NCBI GenBank assembly: GCA_018702715.1
Contig: JABIYQ010000321.1
Coordinates: forward strand, 1 to 9,993
DNA length: 9,993 nt
Direction: 5' to 3'
From: Desulfobacula sp.
GTDB taxonomy: Bacteria > Desulfobacterota > Desulfobacteria > Desulfobacterales > Desulfobacteraceae
Of this stretch, positions 1 to 6,436 are shown one piece after another. The position numbers were made by a program, and so were the translations under genes. Each line of letters opens with the position of its first letter. The first letter of the stretch is position 1. A model generated the notes under the pieces. The model made no database searches, was not told the origin of the DNA, and saw only the letters and a program-made list of their open reading frames with translations.

Positions 1-1406
1 GTTTTGATAATAAAGTCATGGCAGGCGCATGGCTTCCGGGACAACCGGAAAATATTTTAAGGGTCACAGATCTTTCAAAACGATTGAATATCCCTTTGGT
101 CTGGCTGGTCAACTGTAGTGGTGTAAAACTCACTGAGCAGGAAAAGTTCTATGCCAACAGAAGGGGAAGCGGTACAACCTTTTATCGTCATGCCGAGCTT
201 GAGCAAATGGGGATTCCCGTTCTGGCCGGCATCTATGGTACTAACCCTGCCGGAGGAGGATACCAGGGCATCAGTCCGACAATTTTATTTGCCCATAAGG
301 ATTGTAATATTGCTGTGGGCGGCGGCGGTATTTTAAGCGGTATGTCTCCCAAAGGGTTCTTTGATCTGGAAGGCGCAGAACAATTGATTGCAGGTGCAAA
401 ACAATACAAGGCCAAACCTCCGGGATCAGTTGATATCCATTTTAATGAAACCGGTTTTTTTAGGTATGTCTATGAAGAAGAAAAAGGGGTTCTTGACGGG
501 CTTAAAGATTATATGAAGGATATGCCGGCTTATAATCCTAAATTTTTCAGGGTTGCAGAACCTAAAGCACCAAGGTTTCCGGTTGAAGATCTCTACCGTC
601 TCATACCCCATAACCAGAAACAGATCTATAATTTTAAGGAAATCATCGCCCGTCTGGTTGATGGCAGCGAACACATGGAATTTAAACCGGATTACGGTCC
701 TGAGATTTATACAGGTCTTGTGAAAATGGATGGTTATCTTGTGGGCATTATCGGCAACAACCAGGGCTGGCTTGGAGAAGATTATCCCGAATATGCAGAT
801 TATGGCGGAATCGGTGGCAAGCTTTACCGCCAGGGCCTGATCAAAATGAATGAATTTGTCACCTTTTGCGGACGAGATCGAATCCCTTTGATCTGGTTCC
901 AGGATACCTCGGGCATTGATGTGGGTGATATTGCTGAAAAAGCAGAGCTTCTGGGTCTTGGGCAGTCTTTGATTTACTCTATCCAGCAGACAGACGTGCC
1001 CATGACATTGATAACGTTGAGAAAAGGAACAGCAGCGGCCCATTATGTTATGGGAGGTCCGACTGCCAACCGCCACAATGCCTTTACCCTGGGTCTGGGT
1101 ACCACTGAAATTTATGTCATGCATGGTGAAACGGCAGCGGCAGCAAGTTTTTCAAGAAGGCTTGTCAAAGAGAAAGCTGCCGGACGTCCGCTTGAGCCTA
1201 TTATCGAAAAAATGAATCAGCAGGCCAAGGAATACTATGATAATTCAAGACCGGCTTATTGTGCAAAATATGGTATGGTGGATGAAGTGGTTAAGATGAG
1301 CTCTTTGCGTGATTATCTGAAAGCCTTTGCAGGGGCTAGTTACCAGAATCCAACATCTATTTGTCCACAGCATCATATGATTACACCCAGGGTTATCAGA
1401 GGATAG
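1..1406 (+). CDS. gcdA: Glutaconyl-CoA decarboxylase, carboxyltransferase (alpha) subunit, 5' end outside window
   Basis: This is the carboxyltransferase subunit of the biotin-dependent, sodium-pumping glutaconyl-CoA decarboxylase. It moves the carboxyl group of glutaconyl-CoA to the biotin carrier, giving crotonyl-CoA. The frame is open to the window edge (F-D-N-K-V before the first ATG at 18), so that ATG is internal. About 467 residues are visible against roughly 590 in the Acidaminococcus enzyme, so about 120 N-terminal residues lie upstream. Visible signatures are the first carboxyltransferase half with GTNPAGGGYQGISPT (from about 237) and AVGGGGILSGM (from about 313), and the second half with GGIGGKLYRQG (from about 804), WFQDTSGIDVG (from about 894) and RKGTAAAHYVMGGP (from about 1020). 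No biotin or membrane domain is present; those are separate subunits in this family. It is followed 52 nt later by a crotonase gene, which fits benzoyl-CoA/glutaryl-CoA catabolism. The family call is strong; the pathway is inferred. Confidence 0.9.
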   Translation, partial: FDNKVMAGAWLPGQPENILRVTDLSKRLNIPLVWLVNCSGVKLTEQEKFYANRRGSGTTFYRHAELEQMGIPVLAGIYGTNPAGGGYQGISPTILFAHKDCNIAVGGGGILSGMSPKGFFDLEGAEQLIAGAKQYKAKPPGSVDIHFNETGFFRYVYEEEKGVLDGLKDYMKDMPAYNPKFFRVAEPKAPRFPVEDLYRLIPHNQKQIYNFKEIIARLVDGSEHMEFKPDYGPEIYTGLVKMDGYLVGIIGNNQGWLGEDYPEYADYGGIGGKLYRQGLIKMNEFVTFCGRDRIPLIWFQDTSGIDVGDIAEKAELLGLGQSLIYSIQQTDVPMTLITLRKGTAAAHYVMGGPTANRHNAFTLGLGTTEIYVMHGETAAAASFSRRLVKEKAAGRPLEPIIEKMNQQAKEYYDNSRPAYCAKYGMVDEVVKMSSLRDYLKAFAGASYQNPTSICPQHHMITPRVIRG

Positions 1407-1410
1407 GAAA

Positions 1411-1449
1411 ATTAAATTATCAGATTAAATTACCAAATTAAATCACCAG
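1411..1449 (+). repeat. Three tandem 13-bp repeats in the gcdA-crotonase spacer
   Basis: Three head-to-tail units fill most of the spacer: ATTAAATTATCAG (1411-1423), ATTAAATTACCAA (1424-1436) and ATTAAATCACCAG (1437-1449). Each differs from its neighbour at two positions. The last unit runs into the AGGAGG Shine-Dalgarno sequence (1448-1453) of the next gene. Slippage or a spacing/translation role are both possible; neither is shown. Confidence 0.8.
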
Positions 1450-1458
1450 GAGGCCAAT

Positions 1459-2229
1459 ATGGCAGAGCCAAAATTTTTAAAAATTGAAAACAATGGTCAG
1501 GTTGCCAGGATCATTCTTGATCGTCCCAAACACAATGTTTTGGACATTCCCATGATGAATGAACTCAATGCTGAGCTTGAAAAAATAGCAGCAGATGAAG
1601 AACTCAAATGTCTGGTGATTACAGGCGAAGGCAGAAGTTTTTGCGCTGGTGTGGAAGTAGCAGATCATAAACCAGACAATGTTGATGCAATGGTGGCAAC
1701 ATTTAACCGGATTTTTGAGCTGATCAATATAATTGATATCCCTATTATTGCAGCAGTGAACGGTGCATGTTTAGGTGGAGGGATGGAGGTTGCAATTGCC
1801 TGTGATATGGTCATTGCCTCGGAAAAAGCTATTTTTGGTCAGCCTGAGGTCAAACTTGGATTTTTCCCGCCCTATGCAGCATTAAGGCTTCCAGAGCTTG
1901 TAGGCGTTGCCAAGGCCATTGAAATCGTCACCACGGGTCAGAATTATTCTGCCCTGGAATCCAAAGATCTTGGATTTGTATCAAAGGCGGCATCTGTTGA
2001 TGATTTCCAGGCAACGATTGATGGCCAGGTAAAACAAATCTGCCATGCAAGCCCATTGATCCTCCGTCTTAATAAACGGGCAGTGAAACGCCATATTGGT
2101 ACGAGCTTTTTCCAGGGTGTGGATCTTGTCAGTAACTATTTTCTTAAAACAATGATGAAAACAGAAGATACCCTTGAAGGTATTGCCAGTTTTGAGGAGA
2201 AGAGAAGACCGGTCTGGAAAAACAAGTAA
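1459..2229 (+). CDS. Crotonase-family hydratase, probably cyclohexa-1,5-diene-1-carbonyl-CoA hydratase
   Basis: This is a 256-residue cytoplasmic crotonase. Both catalytic glutamates of the hydratases are present: E110 in GGGMEVAIACD and E130 in FGQPEVKLG. The oxyanion-hole segments are F61-C-A-G-V and C104-L-G-G-G. After E130 the usual PGAGGTQRL of enoyl-CoA hydratases is replaced by GFFPPYAALRLPEL, and the segment after the first oxyanion motif reads VEVADHKPDNVDAM. From memory, both traits are typical of the dienoyl-CoA hydratases (Dch/BamR) that add water to cyclohexa-1,5-diene-1-carbonyl-CoA after benzoyl-CoA reduction. The length (about 257 in Thauera Dch) also fits, whereas the ring-opening hydrolase BamA is much longer. 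The start is fixed by AGGAGG at 1448-1453, 5 nt before ATG. It is probably co-transcribed with gcdA. An ordinary short-chain enoyl-CoA hydratase remains possible. Confidence 0.85.
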   Translation: MAEPKFLKIENNGQVARIILDRPKHNVLDIPMMNELNAELEKIAADEELKCLVITGEGRSFCAGVEVADHKPDNVDAMVATFNRIFELINIIDIPIIAAVNGACLGGGMEVAIACDMVIASEKAIFGQPEVKLGFFPPYAALRLPELVGVAKAIEIVTTGQNYSALESKDLGFVSKAASVDDFQATIDGQVKQICHASPLILRLNKRAVKRHIGTSFFQGVDLVSNYFLKTMMKTEDTLEGIASFEEKRRPVWKNK

Positions 2230-2258
2230 AGCCCGGTAAAAACCCTTTCAGAATTTTT

Positions 2259-2286
2259 ATGGCAGGGGGGGATCATCCCCTGCCAT
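2259..2286 (+). terminator. Strong hairpin after the crotonase gene, possible terminator
   Basis: A perfect 10-bp stem, ATGGCAGGGG (2259-2268) with CCCCTGCCAT (2277-2286), encloses an 8-nt loop and starts 29 nt after the crotonase stop codon. No T-run follows on the plus strand (the T5 lies before the stem), so a classic rho-independent terminator is not proven. An RNA-end-protecting hairpin is an alternative. Confidence 0.5.
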
Positions 2287-2339
2287 GATGTCATCTAAAC
2301 GAGTATCTTATATTTTAAGCAAATTTATTATTGGGTTAA

Positions 2340-2702
2340 ATGGGTATGACAGGACCTGGCAAAGATAAATTACTTGACCTTGAAAAGAGGATGAATAAGC
2401 TTTGCATCAAAAAAGAAGATATTGAAGAAAAATTTATCAAGGCATCGGGCAGAGGCGGCCAAAAGGTAAATAAAACATCTTCTGCAGTGTTCCTCAGACA
2501 TCAAAAAACCAATTTGACAGTGAAATGTGGAAAATCAAGATCCCAAACCTTAAACCGGTTTTATGCTCTTCGCACGCTTATTGAAAAAATAGAAGAAGCT
2601 GTGATGGGAATAACTGAGGAAAAATTAAATAAAGTAGAAAAGATAAAAAAGCAAAAACAAAGGCGAAGGCGAAAAACCCAAAAAAAACTTAAGCGCCAGT
2701 GA
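2340..2702 (+). CDS. Small GGQ release-factor-like protein (ArfB / C12orf65-type ribosome rescue factor)
   Basis: This 120-residue protein is the catalytic RF-1 domain alone. ASGRGGQKVNKTSSAV (residues 35-50) holds the GGQ (39-41) that triggers peptidyl-tRNA hydrolysis in the ribosome. SRSQTLNRFYALRTL (67-81) is the conserved second half of the domain. The codon-recognition domains of RF1/RF2 are missing. The tail (about 100-120) is almost entirely K/R/Q, as in ArfB (YaeJ) and mitochondrial C12orf65, where such tails enter the empty mRNA channel of stalled ribosomes. A stalled-ribosome rescue role is inferred from this layout. No clear Shine-Dalgarno precedes the ATG at 2340; an in-frame ATG at 2346 is equally weak. 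The stop lies 4 nt from that of the opposing gene. Confidence 0.82.
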   Translation: MGMTGPGKDKLLDLEKRMNKLCIKKEDIEEKFIKASGRGGQKVNKTSSAVFLRHQKTNLTVKCGKSRSQTLNRFYALRTLIEKIEEAVMGITEEKLNKVEKIKKQKQRRRRKTQKKLKRQ

Positions 2703-2706
2703 TTAA

Positions 2707-3138
2707 TTAAAAGGCGCCCAGTTGGCATGGTTTTATCTTGATGTTTTTTTTCTCACAAGCCGATCCCATATCAAGCCGTTTTGTGTTTAGTTTTTTTGCA
2801 GTATCCCATGACTCCAAACAGGATATCCTCCCATCTTTTGATGCTTTATCCAGGTACTCATTTAAATCAGGTGCAATTTTAATATCAGGATCAATTTTTT
2901 TTTGCCCACCAGTGTAACCAAATAATCCAAGCTGGCATTCTGAAATTCGATATTCTAAAAGATCTATCTGTACGCCGATTTCAGAAGGGGGAATGTTCAA
3001 CTCTTTTGCACCCTTATGGGCCAAAACACAGCTAATGCAATTGTCATTTGACAATGCCTGTATTTTTTGGGTTATGGTTTTATTGATTTTTTGGTCCTTA
3101 TGTTTTGCTGCATAATGCCCTTTATCCTCGTGTGCCAT
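2707..3138 (-). CDS. Conserved-type cysteine protein with two CQLG repeats, function unknown
   Basis: This is a 143-residue soluble protein with no signal peptide or membrane segment. It consists of two copies of one unit exactly 70 residues apart without gaps: C37/C107, A44-K45/A114-K115, L47-N48/L117-N118, G55/G125, I65/I135, C68-Q-L-G/C138-Q-L-G and F73/F143. Each unit reads like a helix-turn-helix-sized segment bracketed by cysteines and ending in CQLG(x)F. An extra cysteine (C34) makes a CxxC in copy 1, and C128 is extra in copy 2. The first 30 residues are basic and His-rich. I have seen CQLG-ending segments in hypothetical anaerobe proteins but cannot name a family. Metal or redox-linked regulation is only a guess. 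ATG at 3138 has a weak GGGA upstream, and the 133-bp palindromic element begins 25 bp upstream, where its promoter would be expected. Confidence 0.7.
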   Translation of the reverse strand: MAHEDKGHYAAKHKDQKINKTITQKIQALSNDNCISCVLAHKGAKELNIPPSEIGVQIDLLEYRISECQLGLFGYTGGQKKIDPDIKIAPDLNEYLDKASKDGRISCLESWDTAKKLNTKRLDMGSACEKKNIKIKPCQLGAF

Positions 3139-3163
3139 AATATTATCCCTGAATAGTGTATTA

Positions 3164-3296
3164 ACTCAACTTTCGGTCTTAAGTTCTTGCAGACGGGGTC
3201 GGGCTTGTTTTATTGTGTTTTATCAATAAATCTATATCAAAAATGCAATAATGCAAGCCTGACCCCACCCAAATCTGCCAACTCCGAAAGTTGAGG
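3164..3296. repeat. 133-bp palindromic MITE/REP-like element with terminal inverted repeats
   Basis: The ends are ACTCAACTTTCGG (3164-3176) and CCGAAAGTTGAGG (3284-3296), inverted and matching at 12 of 13 positions. The same 5-bp word TATTA lies just outside both ends (3159-3163 and 3297-3301), as expected for a target-site duplication. Inside, the arms continue to pair imperfectly: GCAGAC, then GGGGTCGGGCTTG (3195-3207), on the left, against CAAGCCTGACCCC (3254-3266) and TCTGCC on the right, then TTATTG on both arms. No reading frame is present. CAAGCCTGACCCC-type words are, from memory, frequent in intergenic palindromes of environmental proteobacteria near REP-associated transposases. Mobility by a transposase acting from elsewhere is inferred. 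Confidence 0.7.
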
Positions 3297-3301
3297 TATT
3301 A

Positions 3302-3520
3302 AATTTAAGTACAAAAAGAATCATAATATATTACAGAGAAAATTAAAATATAAAACTAAGGGTTCACTCAAAAATTAATTAGTTTTTGATCAGGCACATA
3401 TTGCCAATTCTGCGCGTGACCTTCTGGTTAGAGTTGAGGGGGCCTGTCCGGGTAAGGAGTGAAAACTTAGGCATATTAAAAAGAATTGACATAACAAAGA
3501 TAAATCCATAGAGATATTGT
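3302..3520. other. AT-rich intergenic stretch, presumed promoter region of the pilin operon
   Basis: I see no convincing gene here. A TTGACA at 3486-3491 could be a -35 box, but the best -10 at 17-bp spacing (TAGAGA, 3509-3514) is poor and would put transcription start almost on the ATG at 3521. A short AT-only inverted repeat (CAAAAA...TTTTTG, about 3369-3388) is also present. Confidence 0.4.
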
Positions 3521-4027
3521 ATGAAAGCAATGGGGAAATATAGGATTTTCAAACGGCTGATCAATTTGAACGGCATTAGGTCAAAAAACTTTACGCCAAA
3601 CGGCTTTACAATGATTGAAATCATATCAGTACTTGTTATTATCGGGATCCTTTCTGCTGTTGCCGTCTCCAAAATGGATTCAATAGATGCCTATGATGTG
3701 GCTATGGAAACTGAAACAATGAAAATCCATCTTAGATACAGTCAGATCCGGGCCATGAGCCATGACGAACCCTGGGGTATTAAAATAAGCAACGGCACAT
3801 CATACAGCCTGCAAAAAAATGGTTCCACAGCGCCTGTGAATCTTCCTAATAAAGATTCCGCCACCTATTATTTTGCAAAAGGAATCAGCATAAACCCGGG
3901 TAATCAGGTTATAAATTTTGATGATCTTGGAAGCCCTGGAAATGCTGATATTGTTATCACATTAAAAAAACAGGGGAAAAATCCACGCAGGATAAACATA
4001 ACCCCAAAAACAGGTTTTATCTATTAG
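3521..4027 (+). CDS. Minor pseudopilin, FimU/GspH-like
   Basis: This 168-residue prepilin has the class III leader ending NG, cut before FTMIEIISVLVIIGILSAVA. The mature protein therefore starts with F and has E5, and its about 20-residue hydrophobic helix spans residues about 30-50. The leader is long (about 29 residues) and basic. The following globular part (about 120 residues) is the size of FimU/GspH. Such proteins are inner-membrane anchored until assembled into the initiating tip of a type IV pilus or type II secretion pseudopilus. It is the first gene of a four-gene set whose order matches fimU-pilV-pilW-pilX. The ATG at 3521 has only a weak GAGA upstream; an ATG at 3530 is an alternative start. 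Confidence 0.82.
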   Translation: MKAMGKYRIFKRLINLNGIRSKNFTPNGFTMIEIISVLVIIGILSAVAVSKMDSIDAYDVAMETETMKIHLRYSQIRAMSHDEPWGIKISNGTSYSLQKNGSTAPVNLPNKDSATYYFAKGISINPGNQVINFDDLGSPGNADIVITLKKQGKNPRRINITPKTGFIY

Positions 4028-4032
4028 ACGTC

Positions 4033-4476
4033 ATGAAGCTGAAAACAGATAATTTGGGATTTACTTTGATTGAATTAATTGTTGTGATTGTGGTTGCCTC
4101 AATTTTTGCAGCCATGATGGTCCAGTTTGTCTATACTTCCGGAGTGAAGAGCACAGCACCGATATTTGTTCTTGATAAGTCTTTAAAGATAGATGAAATT
4201 CTTGAAAGTATTACATCCGATTATCTCCAAAATTATACTTTAGATCTGAATTTGCTGCAAACCAGAATCGGCAAAAGGGAAGGAAGTGATCAGAACAATG
4301 GATATGGAGTATACAGGGTGATCCATAACAGGTTTATTAAATTTGTTGCAAAATCAGAAAAAGTATCTCCTCAAGGTGATTCTGAAAATGGGAATTTGTT
4401 AAAGGTTACCATTGAATCAATAAATTCCAAAGAAAGGTTAACAGCAATATACCATAAACAATATAATAGATTATGA
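4033..4476 (+). CDS. Minor pseudopilin, PilV/GspI-like
   Basis: This is a 147-residue prepilin with a short leader, MKLKTDNLG, cut before FTLIELIVVIVVASIFAAMM. It has F1 and E5 of the mature form and a hydrophobic helix at about residues 10-32. The rest is a small soluble domain without cysteines. It begins 5 nt after the stop of the FimU-like gene, and its last four bases are the ATGA that starts the next gene, so translation is likely coupled. By position and size it corresponds to PilV/GspI, which helps prime pilus assembly. Assignment to PilV rather than another minor pilin rests mainly on gene order. Confidence 0.8.
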   Translation: MKLKTDNLGFTLIELIVVIVVASIFAAMMVQFVYTSGVKSTAPIFVLDKSLKIDEILESITSDYLQNYTLDLNLLQTRIGKREGSDQNNGYGVYRVIHNRFIKFVAKSEKVSPQGDSENGNLLKVTIESINSKERLTAIYHKQYNRL

Positions 4477-5003
4477 TCAAATTATTTTTCGACAAATCAG
4501 GTTTTTCATTCATTGAGTTAATAGCTGTCCTGGTTATCTCAGGAGTCCTTATCCTTTTTGGCAGTATTGGCATTATGAAGGTTGTTAAAACTTATTTTTC
4601 CCAGAAAACCAATTCAGAAATCTCCTATAAAGGCCAGCTTGCTATGATAAGAACTTCAAAGGAGTTTAGGAATCTTACCAGAGTTGCAACAGGTAAAGGC
4701 AAAACAACTTCTATTGTTTATGATATCTATAGAAATGCAAAGCTTGAAACTCACAAACTATCATGGACAGGGACCATTGGTGATCCCCTTTTGTATGACG
4801 ATTTTTCCAATAATGGAAATATTCTTGTTGATTCTGTGAAAAATTTTAAACTTGAATATTATGACGCTTATAATGACAAAGATCCCGCTCCCATCTGGAA
4901 CAGCTCTACTATATTGATCAAAGTTACTCTGGAACTCATAGGAGTGGATAATATCTCTTCAGTATTTACAGGTAAAATAGCGCCAAGGAATCTTCTACCT
5001 TGA
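4473..5003 (+). CDS. Minor pseudopilin, PilW/GspJ-like
   Basis: This is a 176-residue prepilin. The leader MIKLFFDKSG is followed by FSFIELIAVLVISGVLILFG, with E5 present and the membrane helix at about residues 11-33. The remaining 140 residues contain a mid-domain YDIYRNAKLETHKLSW stretch and a strand-rich C-terminal part (VKNFKLEYYDAYNDKD...TILIKVTLELIG), which recalls PilW/GspJ, the larger core minor pilins that bind the tip. It overlaps the previous gene by ATGA (4473-4476) and ends within a few bases of the next gene's possible TTG start, which implies a single polycistronic message. No known catalytic motif is present. Confidence 0.8.
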   Translation: MIKLFFDKSGFSFIELIAVLVISGVLILFGSIGIMKVVKTYFSQKTNSEISYKGQLAMIRTSKEFRNLTRVATGKGKTTSIVYDIYRNAKLETHKLSWTGTIGDPLLYDDFSNNGNILVDSVKNFKLEYYDAYNDKDPAPIWNSSTILIKVTLELIGVDNISSVFTGKIAPRNLLP

Positions 5004-5023
5004 GCAAGAGAGAAGATGGGGTA

Positions 5024-6370
5024 ATGAATCAATTAAAAAACAATGGTGGACAATTTTATAACAACAATAAAGGTATCATGCTGATAGGACTTATTGTTAT
5101 TATTACTATTGTCGGAATAATGAGTGCAGGCTCTTTATATTTTATATCCGGTTCCACACAGACCACACTTTTTGCCAATGCCAATTCAAGGGCATATTAT
5201 CTTGCAGAATCAGGTATTAATTATGCCAAGTTAAATGTGGGAAAAGGGTTATCCTACAAAGCCGCTACAAAGTTTAATCTGGACAATGGCGATGCTTTTA
5301 TTATTAAAACCGAACTTGATCCACAAGATCCATCCCGGACAATTATTTATTCAACGGGAATTGTCAATTCGGGATCATGGCTTGAATCAAAATATGATAT
5401 TACATCAAATTTTATAAAATCAGGAGGGATTGATTTAAGTGAAGTAGTCGGATTAACCATGGAGGACAAGAAAGGCAAATTAGTTCTGAATCCCATCTGG
5501 AGTATTAAAGGGCAGCCTAAGATAGAAGTAAAAAAAGATATTGGCAAAGCAGTGCTTGGTTTTACAAGCCAAAAAGGACCAAAGAAAAGTAAAGAAGGGG
5601 AAAATGGAAAAAAGATTCAGACATACTTACCCATACTTTTAAGCCTTGGGTGGTGGAAGACAAGTCCTGAAAAACCTGATTTTGATCAAGCCTGGTCTGA
5701 CTACAATGGGTTATTGAGCTATGAAGTACAGGTTAAGGTCAAGCTTGAAATAAATGGGAGTCATGGAGATCATTTTATGCATGGCATTTCATTCAGGCTT
5801 TCTCCAAAGAGTCCAGGGTGGGCTGACAGCAATACTTACCGATCTTATGGGATATCCTATTTTAAATCAAAAAACATCACATGGCCGTTTAATATAGATC
5901 TTGACAACTCATTTAAGGCGATCATGAATAATTTTGTTTATATTGTGTTATGGGAAAAGATAAGTTCAAGCAATACCCTATCTTTGATAGACTACAGAAA
6001 ATTAACTAAATACGATGGTGTCCTTGATGGATCAGATCTAAAAGACTGGTCAACAATTTTTTTAAGGCTTGAAGAAAAATTTGATGGTCCAAAAGGAACA
6101 AGGAAAAACCATATTACGGGATTTTTAAAGGGACCTGCTGCACCACCTTTAGGTAAAATTGACTGGGATTCAGGCAATTACAATATTGTTCAGTGGAAAA
6201 ACAATTATTCCGGGCATGTTTTAACCAATTCTCTGACAACGCCAAATTTTAGCGTTTACAAGCCCGATGAAATAGGACTTCACGCTTTTTATAATTTCAA
6301 TGCGAGCGATAAACAATATTTTGCAGATTTTAGCTTAAGGCTTGGCTCGGGCCCTATTATACAGTGGTAA
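5024..6370 (+). CDS. PilX-like tip minor pilin with a large C-terminal domain
   Basis: This is a 448-residue protein from ATG 5024 (GGGG just upstream). A TTG at 5000, overlapping the previous stop, would add eight residues. Residues 17-43 form the N-terminal membrane helix, GIMLIGLIVIITIVGIMSAG, followed by SRAYYLAESGINYAKLN (55-71), the hallmark of PilX/GspK-type proteins. Mature position 5 is Gly, not Glu, as in GspK-type tip subunits. PilX is usually under about 200 residues; here about 370 more follow. Residues about 225-420 alternate strands and conserved aromatics (YEVQVKVKLE, GISFRLSP, RSYGISYF, IVLWEKI, DWSTIFLRLEE, ITGFLKG), which resembles a LamG/concanavalin-like beta-sandwich. 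That fold call is my inference. A glycan- or surface-binding tip role is plausible, as no pilY1 gene follows. It is the last gene of the operon and convergent with the next pilin. Confidence 0.72.
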   Translation: MNQLKNNGGQFYNNNKGIMLIGLIVIITIVGIMSAGSLYFISGSTQTTLFANANSRAYYLAESGINYAKLNVGKGLSYKAATKFNLDNGDAFIIKTELDPQDPSRTIIYSTGIVNSGSWLESKYDITSNFIKSGGIDLSEVVGLTMEDKKGKLVLNPIWSIKGQPKIEVKKDIGKAVLGFTSQKGPKKSKEGENGKKIQTYLPILLSLGWWKTSPEKPDFDQAWSDYNGLLSYEVQVKVKLEINGSHGDHFMHGISFRLSPKSPGWADSNTYRSYGISYFKSKNITWPFNIDLDNSFKAIMNNFVYIVLWEKISSSNTLSLIDYRKLTKYDGVLDGSDLKDWSTIFLRLEEKFDGPKGTRKNHITGFLKGPAAPPLGKIDWDSGNYNIVQWKNNYSGHVLTNSLTTPNFSVYKPDEIGLHAFYNFNASDKQYFADFSLRLGSGPIIQW

Positions 6371-6436
6371 AACACATGAAAAGATCTGATATAAAGAAAT
6401 TGTTTTAAGGTTACTAATATTTTATTGGGCAGGCCC

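Noticed and set aside
426..1124. Long minus-strand open frame (232 codons) inside gcdA
   Set aside because: It lies entirely antisense to well-conserved carboxyltransferase motifs and has no plausible domain; it is a coding-strand shadow.
3486..3514. Sigma-70 promoter for the minor pilin operon (TTGACA with TAGAGA)
   Set aside because: The -35 is perfect but the -10 is poor, and the implied transcript start falls almost on the chosen start codon, so I did not list it as a promoter.
3379..3672. Open frame on the minus strand (97 codons)
   Set aside because: Its start and most of its N-terminal half are antisense to the conserved prepilin signal of the FimU-like gene. The remainder shows no family motif, and there is no ribosome site.
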